Assembly: GCF_004570865.1 (NCBI RefSeq)
Contig: NZ_SPQS01000010.1
Coordinates: 186,001 to 250,000, forward strand
DNA from: Bradyrhizobium frederickii
GTDB lineage: Bacteria; Pseudomonadota; Alphaproteobacteria; Rhizobiales; Xanthobacteraceae
DNA: 64,000 nucleotides
Direction of reading: 5' to 3'
Below are positions 20,029 through 27,547 of this stretch, piece after piece (position 1 is the first letter of the stretch; each line of letters opens with the position of its first letter). Made by a program: the position numbers and the translations under genes. The notes below the pieces were generated by a model. The model was not told the origin of the DNA, searched no databases, and saw nothing but the letters and a program-made list of their open reading frames with translations.

Positions 20029-20097
20029 TTACTTCTTCTTCGCCTTCTTGGCCTTCTTCGCCTTCTTCTTCGTCGCCTTCTTCGCTTTCTTAGCCAT
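20029..20097 (-). CDS. 22-residue Lys/Ala micropeptide (histone H1-tail-like)
   Basis: The minus strand encodes 22 residues: Met-Ala, then KK/KKK blocks separated by single Ala (once Ala-Thr), 14 Lys in all, ending KKK-stop (TAA). An AAGAGGAT ribosome binding site stands about five bases before the ATG, and an intrinsic terminator follows. It resembles the Lys/Ala repeats of bacterial histone H1-like tails, so it may bind DNA, RNA or another polyanion; that is inference. The gene is too short for usual ORF callers. Confidence 0.7.
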   Translation of the reverse strand: MAKKAKKATKKKAKKAKKAKKK

Positions 20098-20502
20098 AGG
20101 ATCCTCTTAAGGGTTAATGGTGAAACGCGACTCGAGGGATGCTCGGCGGAGGGCCAGCCTCGCAACATCCTCGACGACAAACTCAGCAGATTCGCAGCTC
20201 TCTGCCCCGCGCTGTCACATCCATGTCATCGCGTTATCCACAGCTCAGATGCATTTTCGGATGATTTTGCCGCGCGAATCCGCCTCGCCACGTCGGCGAT
20301 GCCGTCGCCGGCAACAGACTTAACGATCCGACAACAGCCCCGCGCCATTCATGAATCCAAAACCAAAGGCGTACTTTTGAAGGTCGCAGTGAGACTCCAT
20401 TAAGCCCAACCCGCGCAATGTCTCCGCAAGAAAGCGGGGATGGGTCATGGACGGACGGCTGCCAGGGACGGGAGGCGCGACGCTGCGCGTGCCGCACGCG
20501 CC
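20098..20502 (+). other. Intergenic region with one DnaA-box match
   Basis: About 400 bp between the divergent micropeptide and diguanylate cyclase genes. It should hold both promoters; none could be assigned. TTATCCACA at 20234-20242 is a perfect DnaA-box consensus but stands alone. No gene supported. Confidence 0.45.
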
Positions 20503-21714
20503 ATGCTGAACGTGCCTACATTGTGGACCGTCTTCGTCGTCAACTTCCTCGCGCTCGGCCTGATCTGGGCCTATGTGACGCGTTCGTATCCGAAATTCCT
20601 GGCGGCGCGGTTCTGGATGGGATCGGCCTTCGTCGGCGCCGCCGGCGGGATGGCCGCGCTGCTTCGCCTGTTCATCGCCTCGCCCGTGCCGACCGTCGTC
20701 GGCGCGGCCGGTGTCCTCGCTGCCTGCTGTTTCGCCACGATGGGCATCCAGCGCTTCTACGACCGGCCGGTGTCCTGGCGCCTCATGTCCGCGACCACGC
20801 TGCTGAGCCTCGCCGCCATCTTGATCTTCCTGTTCGGCTTCGATCAGATGCAGTTGCGCATGGTGAGCTACACGCTCGGCCAGGCAGTGCCGCTGTTGCT
20901 GGCGTTACCCTTGTTGCTGTCTCCGCCCGAGGGCCGCGTCAGTCCGGGGGCTCGGCTGTCCGCCATCGTCATCCTCACTATCATCGGGATGTTCGTGGTG
21001 CGCACCGCGGGCAATCTGCTCGGCTACGATTTCTCGGCGCAGGGCGGCGGTCAGGTCCATGGCTTCCTGGTGCTGGTTCTGCTGTTCCTGTCGATGACGC
21101 TCAATTTCGGCTTCCTGCTGATGGCGATGGATCGGCTGCGCAACGAGGTCGCCGACCTCGCGCTGCTCGACGACCTCACCGGCGTCGCCAACCGGCGGCA
21201 TCTCTTGCAGCGCCTGACCGAGGAATGCGCCCGCTCCGAGCGCAGTCATCGGCCGTTCTCGCTGCTGGTGATCGATCTCGACGGCTTCAAGACCATCAAC
21301 GACACCCACGGCCATGCCGCCGGCGATGCCTGCCTGAAGCACTTCACCCTGATGGCGCAGACCCGGCTTCGGCCCGGCGACATGCTCGCCCGCACCGGCG
21401 GCGACGAGTTCTGCATCGTGCTGCCGTCCTCGTCCCTGCGCGAGGCCGCGATGATCGCCCGCCGCGTGCTCGAGATCTGCCGCCAGGATGCCGAGGCCTG
21501 CACCGGCAACGACATCCCGATCGCGATCTCGATCGGCGTCGCGCAGTGGGATCACGACATCGGCGCGTTCCCGGACCGCCTCATGGCCAATGCCGACCAC
21601 GCGCTCTACGCCGCCAAGAAGAACGGCAAGAACGACTTCGCCGTCTACGATCCGGCGCCGCCGCTGTCGCCCGAGCCGGCCGGTTCGCGGGAGGTCTCGC
21701 CCTATTTCGCCTGA
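20503..21714 (+). CDS. Membrane diguanylate cyclase (GGDEF)
   Basis: A 403-residue protein with about six N-terminal membrane helices (residues 5-215) and a C-terminal GGDEF domain that makes cyclic di-GMP. The active loop is an intact GGDEF at 299-303, with an RxxD inhibitory site (RPGD, 290-293) exactly five residues upstream, so product inhibition is expected. Other landmarks are LLDDLTGVANRRHLL and IDLDGFKTINDTHGHAAGD. I start at ATG 20503; 21 Arg-rich codons upstream in the frame look non-native. Confidence 0.93.
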   Translation: MLNVPTLWTVFVVNFLALGLIWAYVTRSYPKFLAARFWMGSAFVGAAGGMAALLRLFIASPVPTVVGAAGVLAACCFATMGIQRFYDRPVSWRLMSATTLLSLAAILIFLFGFDQMQLRMVSYTLGQAVPLLLALPLLLSPPEGRVSPGARLSAIVILTIIGMFVVRTAGNLLGYDFSAQGGGQVHGFLVLVLLFLSMTLNFGFLLMAMDRLRNEVADLALLDDLTGVANRRHLLQRLTEECARSERSHRPFSLLVIDLDGFKTINDTHGHAAGDACLKHFTLMAQTRLRPGDMLARTGGDEFCIVLPSSSLREAAMIARRVLEICRQDAEACTGNDIPIAISIGVAQWDHDIGAFPDRLMANADHALYAAKKNGKNDFAVYDPAPPLSPEPAGSREVSPYFA

Positions 21715-21748
21715 GGCCATGCTAGATTGCGGTCCCCGTTGGACCCGC

Positions 21749-22375
21749 ATGATGATTGCTCGCCTGCTCGCGGCCGCTCTCGCCGCTCTCTGTCTGATCG
21801 TCCCTGGGAATGCCGAGGACGCCGAACCGACAAAACTCGCGCGCGCCTCCGGCACGCCCGAGATTCCCGGCCTGAAGATTGTCTGGCTGGCGCCGTGGGG
21901 TGACGTCCGCGACGCAAGGCCCTGGCGCAACATCATCGTGCACCAGACCGAAGGGCCGGCGGGCTCGGCGCGCGGCGGCGCGCAGGCGCAGGCGAAGGCC
22001 CCGACGCGCCGCGGCGTCACGGTGTGGGTCGAGACCGACGGCACGGTCTATTGGGCGGTCGCCGAAAACCTGGTGCCGACCCATGGCGACGGCGCCAACC
22101 GCAACGACAACAAGTACATCGACAATCGCTCGACCTACCGCCAGGTCGTGCGCGACAATTCGATCGGCGTCGAGTTCGCCGGCAATTATCCCGACGTCGC
22201 CGCAGGTCCAACCGAGGCGCAGGTCGCAGCGTGGAAGATCCTGGTGAAGGTGCTGCGCACGCGCTACGACATTCCTCTCGACCGCGTCTATGCGCACAAC
22301 TGGATCGACTACAAGGACGCGCGCTATTGCGAAGGCTGCTGGCTCGCGACCCTGGCGCGGATGTGGGGGGAATGA
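21749..22375 (+). CDS. Exported N-acetylmuramoyl-L-alanine amidase-like protein
   Basis: A 208-residue exported protein: signal peptide (MIARLLAAALAALCLIVPGNAE) followed by an Amidase_2/PGRP-like domain. Likely zinc ligands are His in RNIIVHQTEG and His in VYAHNWIDYKD; the third may be Asp or Cys of DARYCEGC. SIGVEFAGNYPD fits the family's conserved core strand. Amidase_2 enzymes cut between muramic acid and the stem peptide. The gene follows the diguanylate cyclase by 34 bp. Confidence 0.75.
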   Translation: MMIARLLAAALAALCLIVPGNAEDAEPTKLARASGTPEIPGLKIVWLAPWGDVRDARPWRNIIVHQTEGPAGSARGGAQAQAKAPTRRGVTVWVETDGTVYWAVAENLVPTHGDGANRNDNKYIDNRSTYRQVVRDNSIGVEFAGNYPDVAAGPTEAQVAAWKILVKVLRTRYDIPLDRVYAHNWIDYKDARYCEGCWLATLARMWGE

Positions 22376-22384
22376 CGGCGGAGC

Positions 22385-22723
22385 TCACACCGTCTGCGAC
22401 ATCCAGCCGAACAGCCGCGCCATCAGTCCCGGCCGGCGCGGCAAGTCCGGCTCGTCCACTGCCAGCACGCGCTTGAAGAAGTAATCCAGGAACACCATGT
22501 CGTTCGGCTCGGTGACGGTGAACGACTCCTCGCCGAAGAACACGCTGTAGCTATAGAAGAACGGGCCCATCAGCGGGATCGTCGCCGTGCCGGCATAATC
22601 CTTCGAAATCACGAACTCCGACGGCTCCAGCCCATGCTCGCGCATCGCCTGCTCGACCAGCGGCAGCTTGCGGATGAACTGGGCCGAGAAGCCGCCGACG
22701 GTGGATTGCAGAATGATCGACAC
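22385..22723 (-). CDS. Conserved hypothetical protein
   Basis: A 112-residue protein with a GTG start, convergent with the amidase-like gene (nine bases apart). Soluble; landmarks are FIRKLPLVEQAMREHGLEP, a Gly-Pro-aromatic stretch (IPLMGPFFYSYSVFFGEESF) and a C-terminal amphipathic RPGLMARLFGWM. I do not recognise a family. Confidence 0.65.
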   Translation of the reverse strand: MSIILQSTVGGFSAQFIRKLPLVEQAMREHGLEPSEFVISKDYAGTATIPLMGPFFYSYSVFFGEESFTVTEPNDMVFLDYFFKRVLAVDEPDLPRRPGLMARLFGWMSQTV

Positions 22724-22826
22724 GGCGTCCGTCCACTCGCTGCTATCGGTCCGATCATTCTGGGTCGGTCGATTGGCAGCGCGGGTTCAAGGCAGGCCGG
22801 TTCTATGACGGCGAACCATAACCACC

Positions 22827-22946
22827 GCTGTCATCGCCCGGCTCGACCGAGCGATCCAGTATTCCAGAGGTGTGCGTTGAAGATCTCGCTGCCGCTACGG
22901 GGGCCGCGGCGTGCTGGATGTCCCGGTCAAGCCGGGGCATGACAGC
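22827..22946. repeat. Imperfect palindromic repeat, GTCAT-CCCG/GATCCAGTA family
   Basis: CGCTGTCATCGCCCGGCTCG and CCGGGGCATGACAGCG are inverted ends; inner blocks CCAGTATTCCAG and GCTGGATG extend the symmetry. Related to 7138-7234. It and flanking bases fill the 22724-22991 gap. Confidence 0.78.
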
Positions 22947-22991
22947 GAGGGTGGGCTGGCTTCGCGTCCAAACGATGCTCATCCCCACAAA

Positions 22992-23018
22992 CAAAAAGCC
23001 GGCGTCGCCGCCGGCTTT
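22992..23018 (-). terminator. Intrinsic terminator of rpoH
   Basis: On the minus strand AAAGCCGGCGGCGACGCCGGC is followed by TTTTTGT. The stem AGCCGGCG/CGCCGGCT has a three-base loop and a T run, about 50 bp after the rpoH stop. Confidence 0.9.
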
Positions 23019-23064
23019 CTGTCTCTTTCGATCCGCCAATCTCTCTGTCGCGGCAAAGCCCCGC

Positions 23065-23964
23065 TCAATGCGCGGCTTCCAGCGCGGCCTGTTCGGCCCT
23101 CGCGATCGTGCCCTTGACCGCGGACTGCACCTTCTCGAAGGCGCGGACCTCGATCTGGCGGACGCGCTCGCGCGACACGCCGAACTCGGCGGCAAGGTCT
23201 TCCAGCGTCATCGGCTCATCGGCGAGGCGTCGGGCCTCGAAGATGCGGCGTTCGCGCGGGTTGAGCACGCCCATGGCGCCGTTCAGCGCCTCACGGCGGT
23301 GATCGTACTCCTCGTGCTCCGCCATCATGGCTTCCTGGTTGGGCGTGTTGTCGACCAGCCAGTCCTGCCATTCGCCGGCCTCGCCGTCGTCGCGGATCGG
23401 CGCGTTGAGCGACGCGTCGCCACCGAGGCGGCGGTTCATGTCGATCACGTCCTGATCGGTGACGCCGAGGCGCTTGGCAATGACCTTCACCTGGTCGGGG
23501 CGCAGATCGCCTTCGTCCAGCGCGTTGATCTTGCTCTTCGCCTTGCGCAGGTTGAAGAACAGCTTCTTCTGGTTCGCGGTGGTGCCCATCTTCACGAGCG
23601 ACCAGGAACGCAGGATGTACTCTTGAATCGACGCCTTGATCCACCACATGGCGTAGGTGGCGAGACGGAATCCCTTCTCGGGTTCGAAACGCTTCACCGC
23701 CTGCATCAGGCCGACATTGCCTTCCGAGACGACCTCGGAGATCGGCAAGCCGTAGCCGCGATAGCCCATGGCGATCTTGGCCACGAGCCGGAGATGGCTG
23801 GTGACGAGTTGGTGCGCCGCGTCGCGATCGTCATGCTCGCGCCAACGCTTGGCGAGCATGTATTCCTGCTGGGGTTCCAGCATCGGGAATTTGCGGATCT
23901 CGGCGAGGTAGCGAGATAGGCCGGATTCTCCATTGAGGACCGGCAAAGCAGCGGTACGGGCCAT
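23065..23964 (-). CDS. rpoH: RNA polymerase sigma factor RpoH (sigma-32)
   Basis: A 299-residue heat-shock sigma factor. Region 2 includes FRLATYAMWWIKASIQEYIL; the RpoH box, QKKLFFNLR, is intact; region 4 is TLEDLAAEFGVSRERVRQIE. GGAGG lies seven bases before the ATG. Alphaproteobacteria often carry several rpoH paralogues, so this may be one of two or three. I saw no obvious ROSE-type thermosensor in the short leader, and no clear heat-shock promoter. Confidence 0.96.
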   Translation of the reverse strand: MARTAALPVLNGESGLSRYLAEIRKFPMLEPQQEYMLAKRWREHDDRDAAHQLVTSHLRLVAKIAMGYRGYGLPISEVVSEGNVGLMQAVKRFEPEKGFRLATYAMWWIKASIQEYILRSWSLVKMGTTANQKKLFFNLRKAKSKINALDEGDLRPDQVKVIAKRLGVTDQDVIDMNRRLGGDASLNAPIRDDGEAGEWQDWLVDNTPNQEAMMAEHEEYDHRREALNGAMGVLNPRERRIFEARRLADEPMTLEDLAAEFGVSRERVRQIEVRAFEKVQSAVKGTIARAEQAALEAAH

Positions 23965-24180
23965 AGTGCGCCCTCCAAAGGTTCAGGCCCCCGATAGCGG
24001 CGGGCCAGGCAGACGACCGCTGTGTCAAAGCCGGCCGGGCTGCGATGTTCCGCGTCGGTCATTCCAACGCAGGCGCAATATACTCCATCGGGGGGCAAAA
24101 AGGGAAGGATTGCTGACGTCACGTCCCCGTGTGGCAGCTATAACTTTTTGTAATGTAACGACTTTCTTAAAACGGCTGCG

Positions 24181-25203
24181 TCATAGCGCCGCTTTCAGGG
24201 TGCTCTCCAGGAGAAGCAAATCCTCCGGTAGAGGCGCCTCCCAGTGCAGTAATTCTCCCGTCCTCGGGTGCTCCAGTACCAGCAGGTAAGCATGGAGCGC
24301 CTGCCGTCCGAGCGCGGCGAGGGCGGCTTGCGACTCCGGGCCGAGCTGGTTCGCCTTGGTCTTGAAGTGCGGGCCATAGACCGCATCGCCCATCAGGGGA
24401 TGGCCGATATGGGCGAGATGGACGCGGATCTGGTGGGTGCGTCCGGTCTCGAGCTCGCAGGCGAGCAGCGACGCCACGCCCTTGCCGTCGCGCCCGGCAA
24501 AGCTCTCCAGGATTTCCCAATGCGTCACCGCCTCGCGGCCGCCCTGGCGCACCGCCATCTTCTCGCGGGCATGCGGATGGCGGTCGATCGGCGCATCGAC
24601 GGTGCCGCGGTGCCGGCCGGGCACGCCCCAGGCAAAGGCCATGTAGCCGCGCCGCATCTCGCCGATGCGGCCGTGATCGGCGAACTGCGCCGACAGCGAG
24701 GCGTGGGCCATGTCGTTCTTGGCGACCACCATCAGCCCCGTGGTGTCCTTGTCGAGCCGGTGCACGATGCCGGGCCGGCGCACCCCGCCGATGCCCGAGA
24801 GCGAAGCGCCGCAATGGGCGATCAGGGCGTTGACCAGCGTGCCGGTCTCGTGGCCGGCGGCGGGATGCACCACCAGCCCCTTCGGCTTGTTGATCACGAC
24901 GATGTCGTCGTCCTCGAACACGATGTCGAGGGCGATCTCCTCGCCCTTGGGCTCGGCGGGCGCCGCCTCCGGCACGTCGATTGTGATCGTATCGCCGGAT
25001 GCGACGTGATAAGCGGGGTCGCGGACCGGGGCCGCCTTCAGGCTCACCGCTCCCGCCAGGATCAGGGTTTTGAGCCTTGATCGCGACAGCTCCGGCAGGC
25101 GAGCCGCCAGCACGCGGTCGAGCCGGGCCGAGCCCTCGTCGCCGGCGACCACGACCTCTAACCTCTGCGCTGAACCAAGACCCTTGGGGCCAAGACTTTC
25201 CAT
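24181..25203 (-). CDS. rluD: Ribosomal large subunit pseudouridine synthase D
   Basis: A 340-residue RluA-family enzyme that makes pseudouridines in 23S rRNA. It has an N-terminal S4 RNA-binding domain (RLDRVLAARLPELSRSRLKT), the catalytic motif GIVHRLDKDTTGLMVVAKN (Asp in RLDKDT), and ETGRTHQIRVHLAHIGHPLM. I start it at the Met of MESLGPKG (25203); the open frame extends further but the extra residues lie within the divergent gene. Its start codon shares two bases with the opposite gene's ATG. Confidence 0.93.
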   Translation of the reverse strand: MESLGPKGLGSAQRLEVVVAGDEGSARLDRVLAARLPELSRSRLKTLILAGAVSLKAAPVRDPAYHVASGDTITIDVPEAAPAEPKGEEIALDIVFEDDDIVVINKPKGLVVHPAAGHETGTLVNALIAHCGASLSGIGGVRRPGIVHRLDKDTTGLMVVAKNDMAHASLSAQFADHGRIGEMRRGYMAFAWGVPGRHRGTVDAPIDRHPHAREKMAVRQGGREAVTHWEILESFAGRDGKGVASLLACELETGRTHQIRVHLAHIGHPLMGDAVYGPHFKTKANQLGPESQAALAALGRQALHAYLLVLEHPRTGELLHWEAPLPEDLLLLESTLKAAL

Positions 25204-25546
25204 GACGACGTCTGATACCGCTGTTCCCGAACCGACCCCCGAGCAGGCCGCGCTGTTCGCGCGGGTGCGGCGGATGATGCTGATCGCGGGGTTGACCACG
25301 GCGCTGGCGATCTGCGCCGTTTTGATCGCGGTGGGCTACCGCCTTTTCAAGTCGGAGGGAAGGGCGGCCGAACCCGTCGGCGACATCACCGCAACCCTGC
25401 CCAAGGGCGCCAAGATCGTCTCGACCGGGGCCGCCGGCGACCGGCTCGTGGTCACGGTGGACCTCGGCGGGGTGATCGAGATCCGGACCTTCGATGCCCA
25501 TACCCTGAAGCCGGCCGGACGGCTCAAATTTGCCAATGAGCCGTAA
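25202..25546 (+). CDS. Small membrane-anchored protein, DUF6476-like
   Basis: A 114-residue protein with a short cytosolic lead, one membrane helix (MLIAGLTTALAICAVLIAVGYRL) and a periplasmic beta-rich tail (ITATLPKGAKIVSTGAAGDR, VTVDLGGVIEIRTFD). It matches what I remember of DUF6476, a small alphaproteobacterial family often beside rluD; function unknown. Its ATG (25202-25204) overlaps the rluD start (25201-25203, opposite strand) in one CATG. Confidence 0.75.
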   Translation: MTTSDTAVPEPTPEQAALFARVRRMMLIAGLTTALAICAVLIAVGYRLFKSEGRAAEPVGDITATLPKGAKIVSTGAAGDRLVVTVDLGGVIEIRTFDAHTLKPAGRLKFANEP

Positions 25547-25603
25547 AAGGCCCGCCGGGGTCCTTGCGGCGGACAAATTTCGAGGCTATTGGCTAGCCCT
25601 CAC

Positions 25604-25678
25604 GCTCCCTTCGTCTAGCGGTTAGGACGCGGCCCTCTCAAGGCTGAAACAGGGGTTCGATTCCCCTAGGGAGCGCCA
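25604..25678 (+). tRNA. tRNA-Glu (anticodon CTC)
   Basis: A 75-base tRNA gene with CCA encoded. Acceptor GCTCCCT pairs with AGGGAGC; the D arm has TAGCGGTTAGGAC; the anticodon loop CTCTCAA gives CTC; the T arm is AGGGGTTCGATTCCCCT; discriminator G and CCA end it. The CTC anticodon reads GAG. Confidence 0.96.
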
Positions 25679-25929
25679 AATCCGCGATATTCCTCGACTT
25701 TTTTCTGCGACCCCCGCCGATGGCGTCCCCGTCCGGCCGCGCGATCTCGCTCGGTCATAGGTTGCGCGCCGCAGCGTCGACGCTGATGCTGATGAAGCGA
25801 TCGAGCGAACTCGCCCTGACATTCACTCCGGCGCAAAGCAAGCCACATCGCGGCGTCGCTGCTGTGCCGCGCGATGGTTGCATGACGAGCGCGTGGCTCG
25901 GGCTCGCGAGAGGGGCCCTGGCCGCAAGT

Positions 25930-26349
25930 TCAATGATGCGCCGAAATGCTCCTGACAGTCTCGGTGAGCACATCACCGGACGCGGAATGGCCGACGTCGC
26001 CCAGGCTGATGATGCCGACCATCCGCTTGCTCTTGTTGATCACCGGCAGCCTGCGGACCTGCAGCTTCTCCATGTGATGCATCGCCTTGGCGAGGTCATC
26101 GTCCTCGCGGCAGCAATGGATGCCCTCGGTCATCACGTCGCGCGCCGTCGCGCGGCCGGCATCGAAGCTGTGGCTCGCGAGCCCTTTGCAGACGATATCG
26201 CGGTCGGTCACCATTCCGACCAGCTTGTCATCCTCGCCGATCGGAATGCAGCCGATGTCATGCGCCCGCATCAGTTTGGCAATCTCGGTGATTGGGGTGT
26301 TGGGGCTGACCCAGTCGACACCCTTGTGCATCACGTCTTTGACTTTCAT
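25930..26349 (-). CDS. Two-CBS-domain protein
   Basis: A 139-residue protein made of two CBS domains, starting MKVKDVMHKG after a GGAGG site. Each repeat shows the CBS pattern: ITEIAKLMRAHDIGCIPIGE with DKLVGMVTDRDIV, then LAKAMHHMEKLQVRRLPVIN with KRMVGIISLGDVG. Such modules bind adenine nucleotides as energy or redox sensors. It has no effector domain, so it must act through a partner. It is 180 bp upstream of no obvious target; the YbaK-like gene precedes it on the same strand. Confidence 0.93.
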   Translation of the reverse strand: MKVKDVMHKGVDWVSPNTPITEIAKLMRAHDIGCIPIGEDDKLVGMVTDRDIVCKGLASHSFDAGRATARDVMTEGIHCCREDDDLAKAMHHMEKLQVRRLPVINKSKRMVGIISLGDVGHSASGDVLTETVRSISAHH

Positions 26350-26531
26350 GGCGAGCCTCCGTTCGTGGGTTTCAAGTGCGTTGATGCAATGCAGCGGCAC
26401 CCCCAATCGAACTCCGACCAGACAAGCGCAGACACTCTCGCCGCCACCCTGCGGAACAGTATGACGGAAACCTCGCGGTCAGAGTTCCCGCCCTAGGTCG
26501 CAACGGCGGCAATGGGCGGCCTACAAAATTC

Positions 26532-27002
26532 TCAGTCATGCGCGCTGAAGCGTCCGTGCGGTGCGTTGGCCATCAGGCGCGCAAACTGCGCGTGACCCAT
26601 ATGGAGCAGCGTTTCATGATCGCCGGCTTCCATATAGATGTCTGGCTGTGCCTCGATGCTGTCGTCGACGATCATTTCCAATCCGTAGCATTTGCCGACG
26701 GCGGGAACCGCACCGTGTGCACAGTCGCTGAACAGCCGATTGACCTCGGTCTCATTGGCCATGTGGACATTGTCGCCGAGGCTTGTCCTCAGGTCCGACA
26801 GGCGGAGGTGATGCGATGCGGGCAAGATGGCCAGCATGTATCCGCCGTCGCGCCGCAACACGATGCCCTTGGCGAGGCGGTCGCCCGAGATATGGCAGGC
26901 CTCGGCCGTTCGAGCGGATGTCATGCTGAGTTCGTGCGGGATCACCTCGTACTGGACGTTCTCAGCGGCGAGGTATTTCTGGAGCGTGGGAGCAATGGCC
27001 AT
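26532..27002 (-). CDS. YbaK/aminoacyl-tRNA deacylase family protein
   Basis: A 156-residue protein of the YbaK/ProX fold, which hydrolyses mischarged tRNA. It shows VIPHELSMTSARTAEACHIS, the conserved Lys in DRLAKGIVLRRDGG, DLRTSLGDNVHMANETEV, and CAHGAVPAVGKCYGLEMIVD. A GGAGG site precedes the ATG. Stand-alone members differ in specificity (Ala, Cys, Pro-type charges), which cannot be settled here. Confidence 0.88.
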   Translation of the reverse strand: MAIAPTLQKYLAAENVQYEVIPHELSMTSARTAEACHISGDRLAKGIVLRRDGGYMLAILPASHHLRLSDLRTSLGDNVHMANETEVNRLFSDCAHGAVPAVGKCYGLEMIVDDSIEAQPDIYMEAGDHETLLHMGHAQFARLMANAPHGRFSAHD

Positions 27003-27547
27003 GGCATTACCTCCGATGCGGAATGCAAACCATCCACCGTAAGGTCGACCCTGCAGACTCTCGCCATACGATGGGCGGCTGCCTGATTATAGGCCCAACA
27101 TAAGTCTTCCGTCAGCAAGCTGCAATTCGTCGTCGTTGACCAACTCCATGGCGAGATAGTCGGGATGCGCGTGCTGTCGGTGGTAGAGAGTACGCGAGCG
27201 CCGCAATGCGCTTCTTCTTCCGAATGGGTTCTGGCTGCTCTTCGTCTGAGCATATGCGAGATCACATGAGGTGAGAGGTGCCGTTGAAGTTATACAGCGA
27301 TTTCAATTACATAAGAGCTCTCAATCTAGTCTGGGTGGCCCGCCAAGTCTGACCATGTCGTTCGATAGCTGATTTAGCGCCGACTGCATCAGCCGAGCTT
27401 GCCGCCTTGAGCTGTTTCGAATTGCCCCTTTGCGCCGTTCTGCGATCTTTTTGACCGAGTTTCGAGCGTCCGCGTCCCCCACTTTGAGGCGGAGTCCCGA
27501 CCGCGAATCAAGCGGCGGGCGTCCCTCATTTCCACTATAATCAAGCC
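27003..27547. other. Gene-poor region with a direct-repeat copy
   Basis: About 545 bp of lower-GC DNA with no gene I can support. The minus strand has an open but start-less stretch at about 27098-27290 that may be a gene remnant. It contains repeat copy A at 27297-27345. Confidence 0.4.
27297..27345 (+). repeat. Imperfect direct repeat, copy A
   Basis: A 49 bp sequence beginning GCGATTTCAATTACATAAGAG and ending GGTGGCCCGCCA. It aligns over its full length, at roughly three bases in four, with copy B at 30419-30468. The two copies bracket the UPF0182 gene. Confidence 0.7.

Noticed and set aside
20234..20242. Perfect DnaA box as a sign of an origin
   Set aside because: A single box without a cluster, AT-rich unwinding region or origin-linked genes.
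27098..27290. Start-less open stretch on the minus strand
   Set aside because: No start codon or ribosome binding site and no recognisable family, so at best a gene remnant.
27536..27541. TATAAT as the promoter of the UPF0182 gene
   Set aside because: It is only six bases before the ATG and has no -35 partner at the right distance.
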